The translations under genes and the position numbers were made by a program. Below the pieces are notes generated by a model, which searched no databases, was not told the DNA's origin, and worked only from the letters and a program-made list of their open reading frames with translations. A DNA stretch of 59,060 bases from Candidatus Zhuqueibacterota bacterium (GTDB lineage Bacteria; Zhuqueibacterota; Zhuqueibacteria; Residuimicrobiales; Krinioviventaceae): positions 1-59,060 of the forward strand of contig JAFGSB010000162.1 of the NCBI GenBank assembly GCA_016934825.1, written 5' to 3'. Below are positions 34,408 through 41,829 of the stretch, in pieces. The number at the start of each line of letters is the position of its first letter. The first letter of the stretch is position 1.

Positions 34408-35922
34408 TCATAACGGCGGCGTGGAATGGCATTCATAACACCCGATTTCGCGCCACTCTTCGCCTATATCGATGGGATGCTGAAAATCCAGTGATTCCTG
34501 CATCGAAGCGTGTTGAGCTGATTCTTTTGTTCCCTGTGAGGTAATGAGATGGCAGACGACACATTCATGCGAAATCATTTCCCCGTTATCGCCGGCATGT
34601 TTGCCGTCGTGACATCTGAAACAACCCTGACTGGTCATGTGGCCGATATAGTCCGGATAATTTTCCCAGCGGACTTTCATTTCCGGGAAGATATTTTGTG
34701 AAAACGCCTGTTGAACGCCGGCTATGGATTTTTCGATTTCCCGGTTTTTGCTTTCGGTTATCTCCGGGTAGTTTTCCTGATAAAAAGACTGTATATAATT
34801 TTTTATTTCGCCAAATGCCTGCTCTGTGGTTTCATATTCCTGTAAACAGGCTTCAACAGCAACCTGTTTTATCAAGGGTAAAGTATCATCAATTAAACCG
34901 CTGGCAAGTGAGATATTTATGAATTTAGACGGATCATTGTAAATATGGCCGGGTCTGTTGTGACAATCAATACAATCCATAACCCGCTGATCCCGAAATG
35001 AATCTTCTCCATCTCCCTCTTCGAGCGGTTCTTCAATGTTGTTATAAATAATTTGTTCCCCGGTAACCTTGTTTGTTTGAATGACCCTGGGGATACTCGA
35101 ACGCTTTTCGTCGGTTGTTATATATTCTATGTCAATATCAGAATTTACGTGCCAGTGTATGCCCGAGCTTTGGCCGAGTGCGGGATTGCCCCCGCCGGTG
35201 TTCATCAATAAGTCAATCTCCCACCGGGTATTGTCTTCATCCGGTAAATAATAAAATTCTTTTCTCTGCTGTTTTCCGTATACTTTTTGCGGCCAGTGAC
35301 ATTCTTCGCAGGTTTCTCTTGCCGGGCGTAAATTTTTGATCGGTGTAGGTATGGGCTGTGGGTAAACATTGGCAACTGTTGCGTATACCTGATATAAACC
35401 GCTGAGTTTGGATTTGACATACCAGTTGGCCCCGGATCCGATATGACATTCCGCGCATTTCACCCGCGCATGAGGTGACAACTGGTACGATGTATATTCC
35501 GGTACCATCAGTTTATGACATAGCGTACCGCAGAACCTGTTGGATTCTGTAAAATGATAGGCATGATAGCTGCCAAAAGCTGAAAGAAAGAGAAACAGGG
35601 TTGTACCGATGGCAAAAATTATTGTCGCGTTGCGATGATTCGGAAGATTTAAATTTAATACGGGTAATTCCCTGCTTTCAATTTCGCCGCTCTTTTTTTG
35701 ACGCCTTATTTTATTCAACATACCTATCGGAATGAGTAATAAACCCAATATTAGAAAAAAGGGAATCACAATAAAAATAACAATTCCAATATATGCTTTG
35801 TCAAAACCGGATATTGATGTTAACGCATATAGAAAGATAAACATAAATAGCGCAATAAGAGCGATAACCGCCCCGATATACGATGTTAAATTATAAAAAG
35901 AGTATGGTAATCTTAATTTCAT
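34408..35922 (-). CDS. NapC/NirT-type multiheme membrane cytochrome
   Basis: A 504-residue protein with three N-terminal membrane helices (~15-38, ~43-68, ~98-118) and a periplasmic multiheme part. The first heme site is FCGTLCHKLMVPEYTSY (Cys131, CX3CH), followed by SPHARVKCAECH..GANWYVKSKLSG, typical of NapC/NirT-like quinol dehydrogenases. Six further CXXCH sites (CEECH, CIDCH, CFRCH, CVVCH, CYECH and the CAECH above) give eight heme sites in all. The likely role is quinol oxidation and electron delivery to periplasmic carriers. A strong AGAGGAG ribosome binding site precedes the ATG. Convergent with the c/b fusion operon. Confidence 0.85.
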   Translation of the reverse strand: MKLRLPYSFYNLTSYIGAVIALIALFMFIFLYALTSISGFDKAYIGIVIFIVIPFFLILGLLLIPIGMLNKIRRQKKSGEIESRELPVLNLNLPNHRNATIIFAIGTTLFLFLSAFGSYHAYHFTESNRFCGTLCHKLMVPEYTSYQLSPHARVKCAECHIGSGANWYVKSKLSGLYQVYATVANVYPQPIPTPIKNLRPARETCEECHWPQKVYGKQQRKEFYYLPDEDNTRWEIDLLMNTGGGNPALGQSSGIHWHVNSDIDIEYITTDEKRSSIPRVIQTNKVTGEQIIYNNIEEPLEEGDGEDSFRDQRVMDCIDCHNRPGHIYNDPSKFINISLASGLIDDTLPLIKQVAVEACLQEYETTEQAFGEIKNYIQSFYQENYPEITESKNREIEKSIAGVQQAFSQNIFPEMKVRWENYPDYIGHMTSQGCFRCHDGKHAGDNGEMISHECVVCHLITSQGTKESAQHASMQESLDFQHPIDIGEEWREIGCYECHSTPPL

Positions 35923-36252
35923 TTTACTCCTCTTGTCAATTTATAATAATAGATTTTTCAGATTCATCTGGAATTAGTTGTCAGATATTTGGCATTTTTT
36001 ATAATTTTTATATCAAAAATATTAAAGATAATGATTATATATTGTTTAACTTTACAGATATACCCGGCAAAGGATATTAAGATCGATTCTAATTTAAAAT
36101 AATAAACTATTAAAAGAAAGAATTTAATCGATTTAAATTAGTAATTGTATTAAAATACAATCTGATTTGTATCCCGGCTGAACAGGAATAAAAGTTTTTA
36201 AGATTTTAACAATTAAACGTTCACACTTTATACTTTTTAAATATATTCCGGT
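35923..36252. other. Intergenic spacer with 18-base palindrome
   Basis: No gene. ATTGTATT-AA-AATACAAT at 36144-36161 is a perfect inverted repeat about 220 bases upstream of the NapC-type gene and could be an operator. No confident promoter. Confidence 0.35.
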
Positions 36253-37908
36253 TTATTTTTCTTCAACATCTTGTTTTGATAATTTCTTTCGGAAACGCGT
36301 ATAATAAAAGGAGAGGAGTAAAATACTAAATCCAACGGCCAGGAAAAGGATAATACGAAATCCCGCAGAGAGTCGTGACATATCAATTAGAATGATATAT
36401 ACAACTGTAGCGAAAATCGTTAAAATTGCCATCCATCGGTATTTTATATTTTTCAGAATGATATTCATTATAAAATAAAATAATGCCGCTCCTGTCCAGG
36501 ATAAACTGATGAATTTTGCCGGTATCGCGTGATAAAGCCCGTACAGTATAATGATAAATGCACATGCCAGATAAATATTTCTGATCAAGTCGGTTTTTAA
36601 TTTCAAACGTTGTTTTTTCCAGTTCAGAACTCTGGCGCTTATCAGAGCAGTTAAAGCATAACTTAAATTAACCCAATTGTCTGATGCTGAAAAGCGAAAA
36701 TAAATAACAAAAATCAATAAATAAATGATAATGTTGGCAATAATAATGATCTTGGAACGGAACCAGAGCGCAGTAATGATGACCAACAGACTTTGTAATC
36801 CCAGCCATATAAAATAATCCGGATATTCGAATTGAGCAAAGATTGCAAAACTTAACGCGATAAAAGCAAAACAGGAATAATATGCTGTAGAATAATTACT
36901 TTTTGTGCGTTTCCAGTTCAGTACTGCCAATATAAAAAAGAATATAAATGTGAGAAACCCAAATAAACTTGTTTGCGGTTTAAAATAATTTAAAATATTT
37001 ACACCACCGATCATAAAAATTCCCAGTCCGTTGAACCCTGTTAATATAATTTCAAAAAAATCTGAATAGGAATTTTTATCACGGATTATATTGCATAAAC
37101 CAAACATGGCGCCATAGATAACCAAATAAACCAGATTATAATGATGCGCCGACACCGGTTTAATTGAATTCCCCAGTACAGGATTATTGAACAACCATAA
37201 TAAATGAGTCAAGAAGACCATAATTAAAGCTAAAATGGCGATTGAATGCCAGTTATATTTTACTAATAAATAAATGGAAACAATTGTGGTCACTGTTATG
37301 AAAATTAGTGTAAAATGGGCATAAATACTGAAAAGACTGGAAGTATAGCAGAGAAATATAGTGATTCCCGTTATTGCCACGCTCTGTCTTTTGACAGTAA
37401 TATACAGTATTATGGATAATACAATAACCAATAACAATAAACCCGCCAACTCATTGGTAATGACAGGATGGGGACTGAAAAAGTGAAGACGTAATGTCGC
37501 AAAATATAAAAGAACCAGTCCCCCGCCAAACAGAATGTTTGATAAATACAAATATTCCTTATGCCAGAAATGTGATAATCCCAATAGCCCGGCTACGGCA
37601 ATATACCCTAAAAAGCTGGCAATAAGGGCGGGGATACCGGGTATGGGGTAGCTGATAAAGAAGGCGATTCCCATTAAAACAATTACTGCGCCAACCTGCG
37701 CCAGCCAATATTCACCTATTCTGAATTCCAGGCTTTCATCAATTGATTGGATTGTATCTGCTTTCGCTTTAACTTTACCGGGTGTGGGTTGAACTGCTGA
37801 TGGCAGCCTGAGGTATTCCTCGATGCGGGCAATTCTGGCCTCAAGGCGGTAAAGAATTTCATGTAAATTTTCCCCATTTTTTTCATGAGTCTTTTTATTT
37901 GTTTGCAT
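36253..37908 (-). CDS. DUF2339-type polytopic membrane protein
   Basis: A 551-residue protein: an N-terminal coiled coil (~12-36, LHEILYRLEARIARIEEYL), a linker, then a dense array of more than twelve membrane helices. The entry segment EYWLAQVGAVIVLMGIAFFISY is characteristic of the DUF2339 family. No function is established for the family. It is flanked on both sides by cytochrome genes in the same orientation but separated from each by over 100 bases, so a role in respiration is only suggested by position. Confidence 0.7.
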   Translation of the reverse strand: MQTNKKTHEKNGENLHEILYRLEARIARIEEYLRLPSAVQPTPGKVKAKADTIQSIDESLEFRIGEYWLAQVGAVIVLMGIAFFISYPIPGIPALIASFLGYIAVAGLLGLSHFWHKEYLYLSNILFGGGLVLLYFATLRLHFFSPHPVITNELAGLLLLVIVLSIILYITVKRQSVAITGITIFLCYTSSLFSIYAHFTLIFITVTTIVSIYLLVKYNWHSIAILALIMVFLTHLLWLFNNPVLGNSIKPVSAHHYNLVYLVIYGAMFGLCNIIRDKNSYSDFFEIILTGFNGLGIFMIGGVNILNYFKPQTSLFGFLTFIFFFILAVLNWKRTKSNYSTAYYSCFAFIALSFAIFAQFEYPDYFIWLGLQSLLVIITALWFRSKIIIIANIIIYLLIFVIYFRFSASDNWVNLSYALTALISARVLNWKKQRLKLKTDLIRNIYLACAFIIILYGLYHAIPAKFISLSWTGAALFYFIMNIILKNIKYRWMAILTIFATVVYIILIDMSRLSAGFRIILFLAVGFSILLLSFYYTRFRKKLSKQDVEEK

Positions 37909-38038
37909 AATGAATAATTAATTTTAATTCAATTTTATCAAAACTTTACTTCAAGACTCATTTGATAATCGAACCGGCTTGAATTTTTACCCCTTTCACA
38001 AATTGAACATTAAAACAGTCCGGTTCAATTTCATCATA

Positions 38039-39286
38039 CTAAGATTTTTGTTCGGACGCCCTGATATAGAGAATCAGGAGTACGGCAACAAGCAATGTTA
38101 AAACGACCATAATAATAAGCATTTGTCTTCTATGTCCAACTTCCTTTAAAGCCTGCTGTCCGATAGATAACGCCTCGTTTGCGGCTTCCAGACCGGCGTC
38201 GGTGCTTTCTTTCATTTTATCAAGGGAGAATGTATGAATTTGTGTTCTCGCATGAACGAGCGCATCATTGGCATTGGTAAATGTCATATTTTCGTCTTTA
38301 ACTTCCACACCGGCTCTTTGCGCTTTTGAAAGCATTATCTCGGCATTGTTGATTTTATGAACAAGTGTATCTAAAACTGAACGCATTTGTGCCGCAATCC
38401 TGTAACCGTCTGAATCTTTGTCATGGCATTGAACACATATCGCGTTTTCCGCTACTCCCAGCATATTATCATCTGCGGCCTGAATGGCATGATTACCATG
38501 ACAGGCTTCACATTCCGTCAATCCCATATCGTCAAATGCCGCTTTGTGCGGGCTTCCGGAGAAATATTCCGATTGTATTACGTGACAAACTCCACATATA
38601 TTTGCGATCGACATAACTCCGGGCGGACTGGCGCCGTGATTGCCGTGACAATCATTACATGTGGGCGCGCTCAAATCACCTTTTTCATACAACAGGTTTG
38701 CATGTATACTTTTTTTGTATTCCGTTAATTGATCCGTACTGATTGAATAATCCTGCATATAATCAGGATCGGAATGGCACAGCCCGCATAAATCGGCGAT
38801 ATTGGTCGGGAATACCGGGGATGTTGGATCATCGGTGCGTTTTATATCATGCACACCATGGCAACTGGCGCACGTTGCCGCATTTCCGTCCCCTTTTGCC
38901 AGTAGTTCTCCATGTTTGCTGGTTTTGTAGCGGTCATATTGTTCGACGGAGATATTCGGATCAAAATTTCTCATGTACAATGCATCGCTGTGGCATTTGG
39001 CGCAGAGTTGCGGAATTTGTAATCGATCCGGTCTGCCGATAAATCCTTTTTGTGGGGACATGGATAATTCAGGATCTTCCTGATTCGGATCTCCGCCATG
39101 ACAGCCTGTGCAGTTAATTTGTGCATGACTGTGGACACTGCCCTCAAGTTGTTCAACAGGGGTTGATAACGGCGGGTCAAGTTCGCTGTGACAGTTGATA
39201 CAGGTGTTTGGTTGTCCGCTGTTCTGGGCAAAACAGGGAAAAGCGGCATATAATGTTATTAGTGCATAAAGTATTCTTGTATTCAA
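38039..39286 (-). CDS. Membrane-anchored nonaheme cytochrome c of the Rieske/cyt b operon
   Basis: A 415-residue protein: signal peptide 1-20 (...PCFAQ), nine CXXCH sites (CINCH at Cys29, then CTGCH, CAKCH, CASCH, CGLCH, CNDCH, CGVCH, CEACH, CVQCH), a helical stalk, and a C-terminal membrane anchor (~385-408). I set the start at TTG 39286, seven bases after AAGGA and 26 bases after the cytochrome b stop; a longer frame would overlap the cytochrome b gene. It takes the place of cytochrome c1 in the operon, so it probably accepts electrons from the Rieske protein and hands them to other multiheme carriers. Confidence 0.85.
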   Translation of the reverse strand: MNTRILYALITLYAAFPCFAQNSGQPNTCINCHSELDPPLSTPVEQLEGSVHSHAQINCTGCHGGDPNQEDPELSMSPQKGFIGRPDRLQIPQLCAKCHSDALYMRNFDPNISVEQYDRYKTSKHGELLAKGDGNAATCASCHGVHDIKRTDDPTSPVFPTNIADLCGLCHSDPDYMQDYSISTDQLTEYKKSIHANLLYEKGDLSAPTCNDCHGNHGASPPGVMSIANICGVCHVIQSEYFSGSPHKAAFDDMGLTECEACHGNHAIQAADDNMLGVAENAICVQCHDKDSDGYRIAAQMRSVLDTLVHKINNAEIMLSKAQRAGVEVKDENMTFTNANDALVHARTQIHTFSLDKMKESTDAGLEAANEALSIGQQALKEVGHRRQMLIIMVVLTLLVAVLLILYIRASEQKS

Positions 39287-39312
39287 AATAATATCCTTAA
39301 TTTGTTTTTGGT

Positions 39313-40389
39313 TTAATCGAAAAAATATGATATAGCGGTTAAAGCAATAATATAAAGAACCAATATAATACCGATTACCGTGAAAGTCCGGCTGTGCAAA
39401 TTTTTTTGTCCCTTTCGATCCAAAAACGGGATAAAAATCCACAAAACTACTGCTATTGCAATGGCAAAAATTGCCAGGGATTCTCCGCTAAAGCTCAGTA
39501 TTTTGCCCGGAATATATTTTAAGGTTTGGAACAGAAAGACAAAAAACCATTCCGGTTTAATACCCTGAGGGGCAGACGCGTAGGGATCGGCCTTTTCACC
39601 CAGTTCCCAGGGAAAGATTGCCGCCAAAATGCCCAATAATCCCAGTACAAGCAGCCAGCCAACCGCATCCCGCAACATAAAATCAGGAAAAAATTTCATG
39701 CTTTTTGGTTTTTTTTCATATTCTTCACTCAGGGAGGGTGGCACGCTCATTCCCTGCGCCTGTATTAAAATAATATGTATAACCAGAAAAAGCGCAGTAA
39801 TCAAGGGCAGTAAGGCAACATGGAATCCGAAAAAACGGGTCAATGTCGCACCGGTGACTTCTTCGCCTCCGCGCAGAAAAATAAGAACATCATGTCCGAT
39901 TACGGGGATCACGGCGGCCATTTCAGTCCCGACTTTGGTGGCAAAGAAAGCGAGTTTATTCCATGGTAAAAGATAACCGGAAAAACCGAATGCCAGCGCC
40001 AGTATTAGTAAAAATGCTCCAGAAATCCAGGTCAATTCCCTTGGTTTACGATAGGCCTTCATAAAGTAAGTACTGAACATATGTATGAAAAGAAAAAAGA
40101 TCATTAAATTGGCGCCCCAGCTGTGTATGGAGCGGATCAGCCAGCCAAATCGTACCGATGTCATGATGAATTCAACGGATTCAAAAGCGTTTTCCGCAGT
40201 AGGCCGGTAATACAACAATAACAGGATGCCGGTCAATACCTGGATGATATAAAGAAATAAAGTGATGCCGCCGATTCCGTACCAAAAATGATATTTGTGT
40301 ACCGGTACCACTTTTTTGTCTGCAAAGTTGCTGATGCCGCTAAGGTCCAGCCGGTCGTTAACCCAGTTATAAAATTTTTCAATTTTCAC
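39313..40389 (-). CDS. Cytochrome b of a Rieske/cytochrome b complex
   Basis: A 358-residue, eight-helix protein joining the cytochrome b6-like four-helix part (~35-215) and the subunit-IV-like part (~235-358). Heme ligands are visible: His89/His103 and His190/His205, the latter pair with the 14-residue spacing of the b6 type. The quinol site motif appears as PEWF ([11 protein letters not shown]) rather than PEWY. The start is GTG 40389 after TTTAGGAGAA, 13 bases after the Rieske stop; the longer frame would overlap the Rieske gene. It oxidises quinol and passes one electron to the Rieske cluster and one across the membrane. Confidence 0.92.
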   Translation of the reverse strand: MKIEKFYNWVNDRLDLSGISNFADKKVVPVHKYHFWYGIGGITLFLYIIQVLTGILLLLYYRPTAENAFESVEFIMTSVRFGWLIRSIHSWGANLMIFFLFIHMFSTYFMKAYRKPRELTWISGAFLLILALAFGFSGYLLPWNKLAFFATKVGTEMAAVIPVIGHDVLIFLRGGEEVTGATLTRFFGFHVALLPLITALFLVIHIILIQAQGMSVPPSLSEEYEKKPKSMKFFPDFMLRDAVGWLLVLGLLGILAAIFPWELGEKADPYASAPQGIKPEWFFVFLFQTLKYIPGKILSFSGESLAIFAIAIAVVLWIFIPFLDRKGQKNLHSRTFTVIGIILVLYIIALTAISYFFD

Positions 40390-40402
40390 TGATAATATTC
40401 TC

Positions 40403-40852
40403 CTAAACTTTTTTAGAAACAAGAATATCCTCACCGCTCGTAAAAACATCAAATGCTTCCAATGGTGAAGGCGGAGGTCCCGATGATACATTTCCATTCA
40501 GATCAAATTTAGCATTATGACAGGCGCACCAGATCATTTTAAAATCTTCCCGATACTGGACCGTGCATTGCAAATGGGTACAAACAGCTGAAAAGGCGCG
40601 GTACTCTCCGTTGGGCAGCCGTATGAGAATTGCCGGTTTATTATTAAAGGGAAAGGTTTTTGCACTGTTGGGGGAGAGTTCATCCACTTTTGCTGCTTTG
40701 ACTGTATTTTGTGAGGATTCGGCTAATTTGGGGGGCATAATAAATCGCAAAACCGGGTAAAGCAACATCCCTAAAAATGCGACAAGTCCTGTAAAAAGAC
40801 TCCAGCCAATAAAGTGCCTTCTGCCCGATTTGCTTGTTTTTTCTTTTACCAT
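40403..40852 (-). CDS. Rieske iron-sulfur protein
   Basis: A 149-residue protein: Tat-like N-terminus with a membrane anchor ([23 protein letters not shown], ~9-31) and a C-terminal 2Fe-2S domain. Cluster motifs are CTHLQC (Cys91, His93, Cys96) and CACH (Cys109, Cys111, His112); Cys91, His93, Cys109 and His112 are the expected ligands, and Cys96-Cys111 the disulfide. It is the first enzyme gene of the Rieske-cyt b-nonaheme operon, 94 bases after the MerR gene. Confidence 0.93.
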   Translation of the reverse strand: MVKEKTSKSGRRHFIGWSLFTGLVAFLGMLLYPVLRFIMPPKLAESSQNTVKAAKVDELSPNSAKTFPFNNKPAILIRLPNGEYRAFSAVCTHLQCTVQYREDFKMIWCACHNAKFDLNGNVSSGPPPSPLEAFDVFTSGEDILVSKKV

Positions 40853-40946
40853 TTAGGACTCCTTTGAAAAATTTTTTTCTCACAAGATCCAGTGTGGTAA
40901 ATGAATTTTTATGGTCGATGATATAAAAATCTCAAAGCAAAAGAGA

Positions 40947-41393
40947 TTAATAATTTGAATTGTTGAATTTAAATAAACTTTTCGGATCTTTGAGTATTGA
41001 TGGACAATTTTTATATACTTTACAATTTCGACATTCCTCTATGGAATGGAAGCAGGCTGTATCTCCCTTTAACCAGCAGGGGATACTGTTTTCATTATAG
41101 GCGCTGCAATTATGAAAAGTTTTATAAGTACAGTTTTTAATCATCCAGCATGGAATAATTGATAAAAGTTTTTTTATCGCCTCTAAATTTAATTTATGAT
41201 TTCTGATCATATCCTGTATCATTAAAAGGTAATAAATATCATGACTCGAATACATGCGGCGACCTGTTTTTGTCCGAAAGGGAATAATTAATCCCGCTTT
41301 TTCATACATCCTTATTGTGGGAACGGCTACCCGTAATTGTCTGGCAGCTTCTCCGATCTTGAAAACAGGTTCATTTGAATAAAAGGTTATCAT
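40947..41393 (-). CDS. MerR-family regulator with eight-Cys C-terminal domain
   Basis: A 148-residue regulator with an N-terminal MerR winged HTH (FKIGEAARQLRVAVPTIRMYEKAGLI, ~11-36; RRMYSSHDIYYLLMIQ, ~45-60), a short dimer helix, and a C-terminal part with eight cysteines between ~residues 81 and 130 (CWMIKNC, NC, CWLKGDTAC, ECRNC, NC). That Cys density suggests a metal or Fe-S redox sensor; no ligand can be assigned. It heads the run leading to the Rieske/cyt b operon and is divergent from the T9SS cytochrome gene at 41830, so it is placed to control both. Confidence 0.85.
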   Translation of the reverse strand: MITFYSNEPVFKIGEAARQLRVAVPTIRMYEKAGLIIPFRTKTGRRMYSSHDIYYLLMIQDMIRNHKLNLEAIKKLLSIIPCWMIKNCTYKTFHNCSAYNENSIPCWLKGDTACFHSIEECRNCKVYKNCPSILKDPKSLFKFNNSNY

Positions 41394-41652
41394 GCTTTTT
41401 TCTCTCTTATCTCTTTTTTCGTATTGTGGGGATACTAAAGTGAATACATTGATGATATTTAATTTTATTCAGATTGTCAAGAAAAATTATAAATTTTTCA
41501 AGAGTTTGTTGCAGAATAGTTTATATTAGTTTTGAATCGGATTCATAAAAATTTAAAATTTAAAAATGAAAAATTAATTTCGTGTCTACGAAATTAATTA
41601 TAAATTATTATAAATACATACTTTAACTTATGTAAAAAAAAATAGATTTGAC

Positions 41653-41681
41653 TTGACAAATTTCAAAAAAATATTTATTAT
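41653..41681 (+). promoter_or_regulatory. Promoter for the T9SS nonaheme cytochrome
   Basis: TTGACA (41653-41658) and TATTAT (41676-41681) are separated by 17 bases. The transcript start would be near 41688, leaving a ~140-base leader ahead of ATG 41830. The rest of the 436-base divergent spacer 41394-41829 is AT-rich and holds no gene. Confidence 0.6.
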
Positions 41682-41701
41682 CTATAGTAACAAATATAGA
41701 T
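41680..41701. promoter_or_regulatory. Inverted repeat over the transcription start (operator candidate)
   Basis: ATCTATA and TATAGAT form a perfect 7-bp inverted repeat with an 8-base centre, placed across the -10 box and predicted start site of the 41653 promoter. The location fits a repressor or regulator site; the binder is unknown. MerR proteins normally bind between -35 and -10, so this need not be the MerR site. Confidence 0.4.
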
Positions 41702-41829
41702 TATTTAAAACTTTAATAAACTTTTTAAAATAATAATTTATACAGGACAGATTAAAATATTAGGTAAGAAAAGGAGGTGTGTGGCACTTTATATTTGGAG
41801 TTTAAAATAATAATTATAATGGAGGAAGT

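Noticed and set aside
39287-39442. Longer N-terminus for the nonaheme cytochrome
   Set aside because: It would overlap the cytochrome b gene; TTG 39286 has a good ribosome binding site and gives a normal signal peptide.
40390-40497. Longer N-terminus for cytochrome b
   Set aside because: It overlaps the Rieske gene; GTG 40389 follows AGGAGAA directly.
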